Assembly (NCBI GenBank): GCA_024364805.1
Contig: CM044493.1
Location: forward strand, 91,835,562-91,887,135
Source of the DNA: Euprymna scolopes
Lineage: Eukaryota; Mollusca; Cephalopoda; Sepiida; Sepiolidae
Direction of reading: 5' to 3'
DNA length: 51,574 bases
The translations under genes and the position numbers were made by a program. The notes beneath the pieces were generated by a model. The model was not told the origin of the DNA. It worked only from the letters and a program-made list of their open reading frames with translations, and did no database searches. Below are positions 23,173-33,559 of this stretch, piece by piece. Each line of letters opens with the position of its first letter. Position 1 is the first letter of the stretch.

Positions 23173-23229
23173 TGACGTCATCAAAACACGTGTACGTATT
23201 TAGTAAAATAGACGAAATCTATGACGTCA
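23173..23229 (-). promoter_or_regulatory. Putative promoter: two CRE octamers and an E-box
   Basis: Perfect palindromic CRE sites TGACGTCA lie at 23173-23180 and 23222-23229, both followed by TC. They sit in a degenerate ~49-bp direct duplication. A CACGTG E-box is at 23187-23192. CRE octamers bind CREB/ATF bZIP factors, and in animals they are concentrated close to transcription starts. Two in 57 bp of otherwise AT-rich, CpG-poor DNA is unlikely by chance. They lie directly upstream of the exon at 23102-23152; since the sites are palindromic a plus-strand transcript is also possible. Confidence 0.5.
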
Positions 23230-23636
23230 TCAGAATATGAGTACATGTTTTGTTCAAATAAACAGCAAACATTTTCACCGCAATAATTCTCTATTTTTTT
23301 AAAAGTTTAATTAGTATAAAATAGTACTTTTTTTTGCTTTAAATGTGCGTAATTTATTTTTATATTTTTAAAATAGATAATACGAAAAATACAACATTTT
23401 AGATTTATTTTGAATTATTTTTATTATATGTTAAAAAGTATTTTGTATTACCTAATAATTTTTTTTTTAATAAACTGGATTTTTACAGTTATTAAATTTT
23501 AGAACAATATGTTGCAAAATACTATTCGTTGAAAAAATAATTTTATCATTATTTTTATTTTTTATAATTAATCTATGTATTTTTACATAATGTCATTAAA
23601 ATTCAGTAATAATGAGAATAGCAAGTAACAATTAAA
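23230..23636. other. AT-rich upstream region
   Basis: Extremely AT-rich, nothing recognised. Confidence 0.4.
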
Positions 23637-23640
23637 TAAT

Positions 23641-24108
23641 TTGGTACTTATACAGTTTAATCAAGGCATTAAAAAAATNNNNNNNNNNNNNNNNNNNNNN
23701 NNNNNNNNNNNNNNNNNNNNNNNNNNNNNNNNNNNNNNNNNNNNNNNNNNNNNNNNNNNNNNNNNNNNNNNNNNNNNNNNNNNNNNNNNNNNNNNNNNNN
23801 NNNNNNNNNNNNNNNNNNNNNNNNNNNNNNNNNNNNNNNNNNNNNNNNNNNNNNNNNNNNNNNNNNNNNNNNNNNNNNNNNNNNNNNNNNNNNNNNNNNN
23901 NNNNNNNNNNNNNNNNNNNNNNNNNNNNNNNNNNNNNNNNNNNNNNNNNNNNNNNNNNNNNNNNNNNNNNNNNNNNNNNNNNNNNNNNNNNNNNNNNNNN
24001 NNNNNNNNNNNNNNNNNNNNNNNNNNNNNNNNNNNNNNNNNNNNNNNNNNNNNNNNNNNNNNNNNNNNNNNNNNTTTTCATGTCTTGATTAAACTGTACA
24101 AGTACCAA
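23641..24108. mobile_element. TIR element (MITE/foldback) spanning an assembly gap
   Basis: Left arm TTGGTACTTATACAGTTTAA.. (23641-23674) and right arm ..TTAAACTGTACAAGTACCAA (24075-24108) are inverted repeats of about 33 bp with roughly 3-5 mismatches. The four bases TAAT directly outside both arms (23637-23640 and 24109-24112) fit a target-site duplication. The interior is 396 N. The pair predicts an inverted-repeat element, which may be why assembly failed. Confidence 0.6.
23679..24074. other. Assembly gap (396 N)
   Basis: Run of N. The X-filled open frames across it are artefacts. Confidence 0.99.
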
Positions 24109-24112
24109 TAAT

Positions 24113-24654
24113 TTAAATGTATAATAATATGTTTTAAAATAAACAAAGAAATATCTTAGAAATGGTGATATTTCAAAACACCTTTATATTGTACAAACCA
24201 TTATATTTAAATTAGTGGGGTGAGAGGAATAAAATATATAGAATATAATTTAATTTAAAAGTAAACCAAAAAATTATTATTGTTTGAGGAAAAGTGAGAA
24301 ACATGGCTGGAACTTGCGTGTTTTTTTCATTTGTATCGAAATGTACCTACTTCACATACATTTTTGGATAAAAGTGATTGTCTGTATTTAATTGTATTTT
24401 TAGTTTTTCTTGTCCCCACCTCTGTGTATAAAGAAAAAAAAGAAAGAAAGAAAAATCTGTATTATGTACTCATGTCGAAACAAAAATATCATATTCTAAA
24501 AATTACGTAATTTGATCAAGTAGTTTTATTTTGAAATAAGAATGAAATGTCCGCCATTTGGAAAACAATGTAAAAACAACAAAACAAAACAACAAAAAAA
24601 AAACAGAACAAAAAAACAGAGATAACTCAATATAATTCAAACTTTTTTCTTTTT
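24113..24654. other. AT-rich unassigned sequence
   Basis: No recognisable gene or repeat. Confidence 0.4.
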
Positions 24655-25149
24655 AGAAGAAGTAGAAGTCATCACTTATAAAGGCCTGAATGTCACTCAA
24701 GCGTAAGAGTTAATAAGTGTAAGATGAGACAACAGCGTAATGATCAGTAGTGGTGGAAATTGGGTGGAATTTGATTATTTAAGGGAGCAGCTCAACAATA
24801 ACTTGTTTACATTAGACTTGAAGATGGTCATGTTGTAGTCAGCTGGAAAGCAGGCACACGGTTGTTCATGGAATTAGGATTCAGATTTAGGGGCAGATAG
24901 ACTGGGGAAAATTGCTGACAATGGTTGTAGCTAGACGAGTATTAGTTGTGAATGTTTTGCAGGGGAGGACCACAAATTGAAGCTCAGTTGAGAACTTGCC
25001 ATGAAAATTATGATAAAGCAGAGATAGACATGCAATGTCTCTTATCTGAGAAAGAGGTTGCAAGGAGAACATGACATCACTTTTTTGAATCCTGTCAAAG
25101 CACGAAAGAAAGTTTCTGACCAGCTCTTCCCCAGTTGTGACAACAGTAC
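24655..25149 (-). mobile_element. LINE family B, 3' part (left of nested insertion)
   Basis: 3' UTR and C-terminal codons of family B: the minus frame at 24887-25072 reads MFSLQPLSQIRDIACLSLLY and HNFHGKFSTELQFVV, matching 36166-36270 of the near-complete copy. Coding homology stops near 25149, where family A sequence begins. The missing middle resumes at 26284. Confidence 0.82.
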
Positions 25150-26283
25150 TTTGTTCTTGTTTCTATTATTCAATTTTCACCCCAAACAAGGCATAGTGCC
25201 ACTTTAAAGTAGTGAGCTGCTATCGGGGACATAAGTTGCAGGGATATTATGAAGGGAGATGAGCAGCAAGATGTCTGTTCATATTGTACTTAAACTTTTG
25301 CATGTCAGTACAGTTAGGAAAGCAAAATCCCATAAGGGAGTTCCAAAGTCTAGTAGTTCTAGGGAAAAGTTATTAGAGTTGAAAGCTTTCTTACACCTAC
25401 TGTGTATAGGTGAGATTTAGCTGCTTGTCGGGTTTGTCAGCGATATTTACGTCAAGGGGGTACGAGTACTTGTAGTTTGTCAAAGCATTCACCATTAAAA
25501 TACTTGTAGAACAGGCAGAAGGATGCAACATTTCGTCAATAGGACAGAGGCTGAAGCTTAAATGACAGTTCAGAACTTATCAGGTTGGTGACTCTCTTTT
25601 GAACTCTGTCCAGGAGCAAGAGACTAGTAGCAGATGCACCAGCCCAAATGTGACAACAATATTCCATACATGGGCGAATGGTGGCCTTACAGAGGTACAG
25701 GATTCTTTGAGGCGTAAGTAGCTTTCTAGCACGGTAGAGAGAAACCACCTTCTTCACAGTGGCCTTGGCAATGTTTTCAATATATCTGTTCCAACTCATA
25801 TTTCCTATAAACGTTAGGCCGAAGAGTTTAAAAGAGGTACTTTCAGGTAATGAGTCTTTGGCCATTGTTATTGGTGGTAGAGAAGGTTTCTTGTAGTTAT
25901 TGGAGGAAACAAGCTTAGCAGCATTGAATGTAACTATCCATTTTTGTCCCCATTTCACTACGGATTGGATATCTTCCTCTAGTGTTTCTGCCATTTCCTT
26001 AGATATGTGTTCATTTGTTTTCCCTTTGTGCCAGTTATAGAGCATGGTGTCATCAGCAAATATACCCATCTCAGAAGCAATTTTATCAGGGAGGTCATTT
26101 ATGAATATTAGGAATAATAAAGGTCCAAGGATAGACCCCTGAGGTACTCCCACATTTATATCATAATGTTTAGATGTACGACTGCTGAGGACAACCTGGA
26201 TTCTTCTTTTACTTAAGAAGCATTTAATTATGTTAAGTGTTCTTCCAGTGATACCGTATGATCTGATTTTCCTGAGAAGACCA
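25150..26283 (-). mobile_element. LINE family A, copy 3, with open RT frame
   Basis: The minus frame at 25536-26153 is open for 205 codons. It holds GVPQGSILGPLLFLIFINDLP (RT motif), then FADDT with the catalytic Asp pair, SVVKWGQKWIVTFNAAK, STSFKLFGLTFIGN, RPCMEYCCHIWAGA and RVQKRVTNLI. Upstream codons (WHDGLLRKIRSYGI) extend to 26283, where it is 5'-truncated; the 3' end at about 25150 carries the CACCCCAAACAAGG signature. The clade is in the jockey/CR1-like group of endonuclease-encoding LINEs; the exact clade is not certain. It is the best-preserved family A copy and has inserted into a family B LINE. Confidence 0.88.
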
Positions 26284-27605
26284 TCATGCCAATTTAGGAC
26301 AAATTTGGCTCTTATATAGATAGAGGATTATGTCGGGAATAAAATATCTTTTGGAGCGGTAGAATGATACCACCATTTTTTCAGAAACCTTGGCAACAGA
26401 TTTAATGGAAGTCTTCCATTTTAGCTCAGGAGTGAAAGTCAGTTCCAGAAGCTTGTCGAAACAGGGTACTTCTTCAAGATAAGAGTCATTCATTTTAATT
26501 AGCACCAAGTGAGGATCAGAAAGTGCGTGTTGAAAAGAGAGAAGCTTGATTTTGGATGCATTAAAATTAACCAATTACCTTTTGCCCTATTGCACCACAT
26601 GCTCAAGGCCAGAGGTGAGAGACTCAGACAGATCTTGGTTATTGCTGGCCTTTGCAATGTTACCACAGGTGGTAGTATGTCAATGAATAGTTTTAAAATG
26701 TGATTTGGGAGATGATTGATAAAGATCAGGAAGAGAGTTCAGCCCAAAAGGGATCTCTGAGGTATGCTAGCCTTGATATTATGAGCTTCAGACTTCTGCT
26801 CATTGACAACTATCATTTGATGGTTGAGGGGACATATCCAGATATTCCACAGCTGCAAACTTTGTGAAGAAATCTTTATGCCAAACACTGTCAAATGCCT
26901 TTGATATTGCTCTATAGAAGAAGCCCCAGTTGATAGATTCACTGATCCTGTGTGATACATCAGCTGTAAATCTTGCAGGATAGAAACCATATTGTTTGCC
27001 ATTGAGTAGGTTGTTTTTGCTGAGGTGATTGATAACTTCTCTATCCATCATAGATTCAAGCAGCTTACTCATGATGCACAGAAGACTAATTGATCTGTAG
27101 TGAGATGCAGAAGACCGATCTCCAGTATTTTTACATATTGGGCAGACTAATGCGATTTTCTAAAGTGTTAGGAAGCATTTTTCCTTTAGGAAGAATTTTA
27201 GCAGTTTTGCAAGGATGGAGGCTAGTTCTGATTGCAGCTTTTAGAATACTATGTTTGGAATATTGTCAGGTTCAATTGCTATGCTGGCATCAAGGTTTTT
27301 GATTAGTTTGGCAACATCACAGACAGAAATATGGATGTCACTCAGATTTGTTTTGGTCTTTGAAGGAAATTCATACAGATTGAGTTTGATGCAAAGTTCT
27401 TAAGTTTGGCATTATTGAATGCTAACGAAATCACAATGATGCACATCTGTTAAGGACTTTGATTGTTATTCGCCCAAGCTCATAGGAACCAAGCCTCTGT
27501 TTTTCTGCTTTGGACTTTATGGACTGAGCATATGATTCTTTCACGCTTTCTATAATTCTTTTGCAGTGATTGCTGGTAGTCCTAAAGGCAACTTTAGCTT
27601 CTGTA
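26284..27605 (-). mobile_element. LINE family B, RT part (right of nested insertion)
   Basis: The minus frame at 26284-26574 has MVNFNASKIKLLSFQHALSD and LTFTPELKWKTSIKSVAKV. Frames at 26739-27072 have MSKLLESMMDREVINHLSKN and AISKAFDSVWHKDF (RT palm start). The region upstream to about 27605 matches the linker before RT in the near-complete copy. Frameshifts and stops are numerous, and the endonuclease part is missing. Confidence 0.82.
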
Positions 27606-27895
27606 ATCTAATAAGAAAATAAAGTAATTGACAGCATTTATACAACTTCTTAAATTCAGCTTGTTCCATTTGCTGCCAAACACTCAACACTCTTCTGAAT
27701 TCCTTCTTAATGCAGCTAATTCATTCAAATTAATGCCTTCCAAACCACACACCTCCATGATTCTTAAAGATCATTTCATATATTAACTGGTGCCCAGCTC
27801 GGTACTTACATCTCTAAGGCTTCTTACACAGTCAGACACAGTTGACTTTCACTACATGGCCAGACACAACTGTCTCATTCTACACAGCTACACAA
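27606..27895. other. Unassigned sequence
   Basis: Between a LINE and a satellite; nothing recognised. Confidence 0.4.
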
Positions 27896-28268
27896 CCAAC
27901 CCTCCATACACGTCTAGACTAAACTAGTCTTCCATACATGTCTAGACTAAACTAGCCTTCTGTACACATCTAGATTAAACTAGCCCTCTATACACGACTA
28001 TACTAGACTAGCCCTCCATACATATCTAGATTAAACTAACCCTCCATACACGGTTAGACTAAACTAGCCTTCTGCGTCTAGGCTAAACTAGCCCTCCATA
28101 CACATCTATATTAAACTAACCTTCCATACACGACTATACTAAACTAGCCCTCCATACACATCTAGATTAAACTAACTCTCCATACATGGCTAGACTAAAT
28201 TAGCCCTCCATACACATCTAAATTAAATTATCCCTCCAAATACAACTATATTAAACTAGCCCTCCATA
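27896..28268. repeat. 28-bp satellite array, alternating two unit types
   Basis: About 13 head-to-tail units of roughly 28 bp built on CTAAACTAGCCCTCCATAC. Much of the array alternates two variants: ACGACTATACTAAACTAG.. and ACATCTAGATTAAACTA.., giving a ~56-bp higher-order period. One unit around 28072 is shortened. Confidence 0.88.
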
Positions 28269-29286
28269 CTGTCAATGTCCGACTCATTATTCCAATACTT
28301 GTTGACATCAAATTCTCTATTTTAATGCCTGCCTGCGTCCGACTCTCTGTTTCAGTGTCTTTTCAGGTTCCTCATTTCCAGCCTTTCCTACTACCCAAGT
28401 ACATTTCCAGCCTTACCAACCTTCTTGCTTCCAAAACCATCATCAATTGACTCCCTGCAATTCTTTTACATTTCCATCATGTATTTATGGCAAAATAAAT
28501 ATGTTTCTTTTACAACTCTTTATTTGTGTTTGTCCTCTTTAACATCACCAAAGAGGAGATAATCCAGATTTGAAAACACCCCTTGATGTCTGTGTAAATG
28601 TAAGCAGAAGTGCAGGTAATGCTACTGTTGCATGGATTGGCTCTTTATTGTGTGACATGAACCAGCCTATATAAGCTTAAATCTTTATAGCTCCTGCCTC
28701 CTTTTTTTATTTTTTTATTTTCACTACAATGATATATGTCGATTGATGGCTGGTTGCATGTATTATGACACAAGACCTAGACAGTAGTTGTAAATAAAGT
28801 CAATCCTCTTATGACTGGCAATAGTTGAGACTTGTTAACAGCTTATAGAAACCTATCTTCCTATGGAATGTAAGACAAACTACAATAATATTTTTCAATA
28901 AAAAAATTGTCGTTAAACAAAAGGATAACAAAACTCTTTTATAAAAACAGGAATGCCCTTTCGTGGAAAATAAAGTTATTTAAATGGAAAATTTATTAAG
29001 ATTCATTAAGCACATGAAAAAAATATGGCAATTATGAAAATTCGACAAAAATTCCAAAAATCTTGTATATTTATCAGGAAATCTTACTAAATTCACACTT
29101 TTCAAAATCCATGTAAAAAAAAAAAAATAGTTTTGAGCCTGTTAAATTTGTTTATACGTTTTTTGTTTGTTTTCTTTTTGTGTGAATCATTATTATTCTA
29201 TCAACCTCAAATTAATCGGCTAACATTATTTTTTTTTTCAGTTTTCTTATTGTTTTGGGGTGAATATTTAAATATTTGAGTGTAGG
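28269..29286. other. Unassigned; possible LTR-like stretch
   Basis: No coding sequence. 28655-28860 contains a TATATAAG box, an AATAAAG signal about 125 bp later and a TTAACA end, as LTRs do, but no partner copy was found. Confidence 0.3.
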
Positions 29287-29444
29287 TGTTATGTCACTTG
29301 CATCGGTGGAAGTTACCCCTTTGTTCAATGTTTAAAATGTAAACTCTTGGACATGAATGTGAATAAACGAGACTCGGTCGGTCGGCCATTTTGGATCTCA
29401 ACAATAATTTGTCTTGTCCTGTTGTTAATGATAGAAACGTAACA
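29287..29444 (+). mobile_element. Probable 5' LTR of gypsy-type fossil
   Basis: Begins TGTTATG and ends CGTAACA, short inverted ends typical of LTRs. It contains GAATAAACG and is followed within 6 bases by TGGTGTCAGAAC, a plausible primer-binding site. Gag-like sequence starts 200 bp downstream. No 3' LTR was recognised. Confidence 0.55.
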
Positions 29445-30849
29445 AAACATGGTGTCAGAACAAGAGATTTATTAACGAATGTGAGCAAAATACGGGGAAG
29501 GATTAATAATAAATACCGAGCCTAAGAGCCGTTAAAAAAAAAAGAAGTGAAATTCCATAAGAATCCCCAGTATCAATAGCCACATGAGCCCATCAGAACC
29601 CTTTCTGTTCGACCAACCCGAGTTATGATGAAAAACCAAGACCTTGTCAGGTGGACACTTTAATATATTGTATGGGTGGTAAAGCTGAAGACATTTTTGC
29701 TACATTCAAACTTGCACCCGAGGAAGCCGAAAACTTCAGTATAGTGGTAGCAAAGTTCAATGACCATTTCAGAGGCAACACGAACATAATTTGCGAATGG
29801 GCCAGATTCAACCGAAGGTGTCAAGAAAAAGGTGACGCCATTGATTCATTTATCACGACTCTCTACACAATAGCTAAAAACTGCAATTTCCCAGACCTGC
29901 ACTAAGAATTAATTCATGACAGAATTGTAGTTGGGTGCACAGATCCCAAGCTATCACTAAATCTGCAAATGATTCCAGAGCTCACCTTGGAGGGGGCCAT
30001 CAGACCCGCACGACAGAGTGAAACAATAAGATCACAACAGCATCTCCTGCGGTCTTCAGAACACATCGTTGGTGAAGATTCAGCTGACAGTAATATTGCA
30101 GTCCACTATGTTAGTGACAACAGAATTCGCAGACAAGGTCAGGATTAACAAATGACAAGACCCGGTCGAGAATTTCACTACAAGAATTGACAAAAAAATG
30201 AGCACATGCAGCAGCATAGACCTGAGGCTGAGTACCACTGCTGTGGTAACAAAACCCAACATCAGAGACGTGCGTGCCATTTCAGTCACCTGCCACAATT
30301 GTGATAGGATTTCCCACTATGCTCAGTTTTTGCTGCACGAGAAGGCTGCATGAAATTAAACCTAGCTCGGATGACTGTGAAAGCGATCAGAGTGCGTACC
30401 TTGGTGTTCTGATGATATCAAAGATCAGCATGAGTAAACCTTGGCGAACCGATATCGTCATCAATGGAGTGCCACTGAAATTTAAGCTGGACTCTAGGGA
30501 AGATGTGACTGCGATTCCAGAACACATCTACAAATTAAGAAGAGACCTACCAGATCTCTTGGATATCCACAAAATTCTCCATGGTCCAAGACGTATTCCA
30601 ATTAAAGTGACTGGAATGGTCACTGCAACTGTCTCGCATGAAGAGCTTTCAACAGAACAGCAGATATTTATTATCCCCAATCTCGAGGAGCTGCTGTTAG
30701 GAAGGCCAGCCATCAAAGCACTTAAGCTTGTAACTTTCCACCCAAAGTTGCATACCATCAGCAGCCAAAAACGACCATTCACCCCCACCCTCCAAAAATG
30801 CCAGACTTATTCACAGAGACTAAAGATTGCTACCTTTTTATTTTTCTTC

Positions 30850-31260
30850 ATCGGTTTTTCACCTAAGCAGGGGGTGGTGTAGCAGTTAACATACTATTTA
30901 CTATAAGCGGATCAATGCCCGATGCCAAAGTGATTCAGCTATACTGACCAGTCGGTTGGCAGGGCACATTGATTTGAGCTGTCTCCTTAAGGACTATTTT
31001 TAGCCCTTTGGGATCTCAGCTGTAATCGTCAGAGAGACGCCAGCAAGCGACCTATACAGACCTCTCTCACTCACCCCTCCCACTGCTACTTGTTGACGAC
31101 TGCAGTCTGATGGCAGATGACACCTTCAAACAGACATTTACACTTTCTTTCTCTCCAGTTTGAGATACAATCTCACCTTTTTTAAATAACCCCTTTATTA
31201 TTGTTTTGTTAAAAGCAATGTTGTTTGGTTTTGTGTTTATTTAAGTAATTATTAGGAGAG
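30850..31260 (+). mobile_element. tRNA-derived SINE inserted in the gypsy-type fossil
   Basis: A-box-like TGGTGTAGCAGTT at 30875-30887 and B-box-like GGATCAATGCC at 30909-30919 have tRNA-like spacing and form an internal Pol III promoter. A ~300-bp GC-richer body unrelated to the host element follows. Gypsy coding homology is present on both sides but absent within, so this is an insertion. Exact ends and target duplication are not resolved. Confidence 0.55.
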
Positions 31261-32389
31261 AAATGCACAACATTTCCCTCCTATACTCACACCACGATGC
31301 GTACTACTACACGTGATGGAGAAAATACAGGCAGAGCTCCAGAGAAAGGAAAAGCTGGGGGTCATAAACAAGATTGACACACCCACCGAATGGTGATAGT
31401 ACCAAAAGCAAATGGGACAATTAGGATATGTGTAGATCTCACAAAGCTCAATAAGTGTGTAAAACGCAAACTCCTCATGCTCCCCACGTCGATTACCTTT
31501 TGAACCAGTTAGAGGAAGTAAAAATCATGAGCAAATTGGATGCCAACAGCAAATATTGGTAGATTCCACTTTCATCAGAATCCCGTTCGCTGATGACATT
31601 CATAACTCCATTTGGACGATACCAATTCAACCACCTCCCGTTTGGTATTTCATCAATGAGTGAGATTTGCCAGAGGTGCATGTCACAAGTATTCGAGACC
31701 AAAATTGGAGCCATATGCCTGCAAGATGACGTGTTAGTATATGGAAAAAATCAACAAGAACATGATACCCAGCTCAAAAGCACACTAGAAAAAATTCAAG
31801 CTGCTGGCATTACAATCAATTCTGAAAAATGTGAAATACCAAGTCATCAGTAAAATTTCTTGGACATATACTCAGTGCTGACGGCCTGCGACCAGATTCG
31901 GAAAGGCTTACTGGTGTCTTCAAATTCTGAACACCAACGAACATGACGGAAACCTACCGGTTTCTAGGGATGGTGAATCAATTAGGAAAATTCATCCCAA
32001 ACCTAGCAGACATGACTAAACCATTAAGGAATTTATTGAGTCTGAAATATGTATTTTTTTTGGAACAATGCACAACAGGATGCATTAAGATCTATCAAGA
32101 AAGCATTGTGTTTAGCACCTGTGCTATGCCTGTACAACCCATCAAATGAGACTGTGGTTTCCAGCGACACTTCATCTAACGAGCTGAGAGCAGCATTATT
32201 ACGACAGGATGACACAAAATTACATCCCATCACCTACACTTCATGAGCCATGTCCGAAACTGAAACTTGTTATGCCCAAATAGAAAAGGAGGCCCTAGCA
32301 ATAATTATGCTGAAAAATAGACTTTGTGGAAAATCCAGTCTCTGCACACATACGAGAGGAATATGATCGGCACTGCAAATGTAGATTGA

Positions 32390-32830
32390 TAATGGCTGCT
32401 ATCGTATCCGGAGGATGAACACAGTTCCTCAAAAGATGTAATCCTCTCATAGCTGTTCTGCAGAAGGTTTGGTCCATTATGGATTATCAGGGGCTAAAGG
32501 AGTATATAGATGTGTATACGGCCAATACTGATGTTTAATTGCAAAACTTAAGTGAATTATGACAACAAGGACCAAATGTTGCAGTACTAGACCTACACTG
32601 AGCCTATTTACAAGTACATGTCAACAAATCTTTTTGGCTGTTCCAAACAGTTGGAAATCAAGGGACAACAATAGTGTCTTACTCGTCTGGAATTTTGGCT
32701 ATGTGTCACCCTTTTACACATAATAATGCAAGCCATGTTTTTAAAGCTAATTTCCCTTCAGCAGTTTGTATTTTGGAGACGGAATTCTTTTTGAAATAAG
32801 TTGCTGCTATATTAATGTTACTTTTTATCT
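32390..32830 (+). mobile_element. Gypsy-type fossil, element 2, left piece (RT region)
   Basis: Plus-strand remnants such as KEYIDVYTANTDV and VAVLDLH..AYLQVHV are typical of the RT domain of a distinct mollusc gypsy-type family. It is a broken fossil. A later part of the same kind of pol region appears at 36650-37915, beyond the family B LINE, so the two are plausibly one insertion-split element. Confidence 0.55.
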
Positions 32831-33559
32831 TTTTAGATTCAAATGTTAATAACTACATTTTATTTGAGTATTTAATTCATATTTTTATTTTCTAATTGTT
32901 TTCTTTAATAATTAGCATTTCTCGTCCATAAATGTTTATTTTACCTACCTAGTTGTATGCATAAATAGATTAGGCAATTGTATTCATTTTCAGTTAAACA
33001 TGCCAATTGGACTTTTATTAAATACAATACTTAATAGAATATTTTTTTTAATGGAGAGTAGACAATGCATTGTGGATGCATTATCGGTAGCTCCCGTTAC
33101 TCTTGCTTCTCTTTATTTGTCCCTCAGTCCTCATTTTTTTAATGAATGATTTTTCTGACAAAGGGAGAAGAAAAAGCTGTATTCTAGGTTGGCAGTATTT
33201 TGCACGAACAGTTGCCAGAGATGTTGGAAATTTTCTGTTTCTATGTCTATCCTTATAGCCATATCACTACTAAGGGTGCTGGAAGTAAACATTTTATCTG
33301 GACTGACATTATCCGCCTGATAGTCAGGGACCCAAACCTTGGATTAACCACTAAGGAGGCTGTCCTATCAGTAAGTGCAAAGTACTGGGGCTGCTGTATT
33401 GCCATTTGGTGAATGGATTCTGGACCATACAGTAGCTTCTGGTGGGGCCTCTCGATGCCATATTAGTGAGTAATTGTTACGGCTTTACCTTATCATGTTC
33501 TACAAAAAAAAAAAAAAAAAAAAAAAAATTTCTTTGTTTCTTTTTCTCTCTTAGTTTAC
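32831..33559. other. Unassigned block ending in poly(A)
   Basis: A 70-codon frame at 33200-33412 (with KHFIWTDIIRLIVRDPNLG) looks protein-like but is not assignable. The block ends in an A25 tract at 33504-33528, suggesting the tail of a plus-strand retroposed sequence. Confidence 0.35.

Larger units (their letters stand above)
29287..32330 (+). mobile_element. Ty3/gypsy-type LTR retrotransposon fossil (element 1)
   Basis: Parts in order: probable LTR, gag-like segment (about 29650-29905, residues such as VVAKFNDHF and RFNRRCQEKGDAIDSF), protease-like segment (about 30430-30730), reverse transcriptase (about 31310-31860, with a PFGRYQFNHLPFGI motif) and RNase H start (to about 32330). The order gag-PR-RT-RH and the RT motif indicate the gypsy superfamily. 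The copy is a broken fossil with many breaks, lacks a recognisable integrase and 3' LTR, and carries a SINE-like insertion between protease and RT. It looks old. Confidence 0.8.

Noticed and set aside
22846-23184. 112-codon minus-strand frame overlapping the putative exon
   Set aside because: Out of frame with the Kozak ATG, begins at a non-ATG codon and reads through the splice donor. Treated as a uORF overlap or chance frame.
23632-24111. Two ~157-codon frames on opposite strands
   Set aside because: Almost wholly translated N; artefacts of the assembly gap.
27896-28268. Possible CRISPR-like array
   Set aside because: Units are contiguous with no unique spacers, and the context is eukaryotic; it is a satellite.
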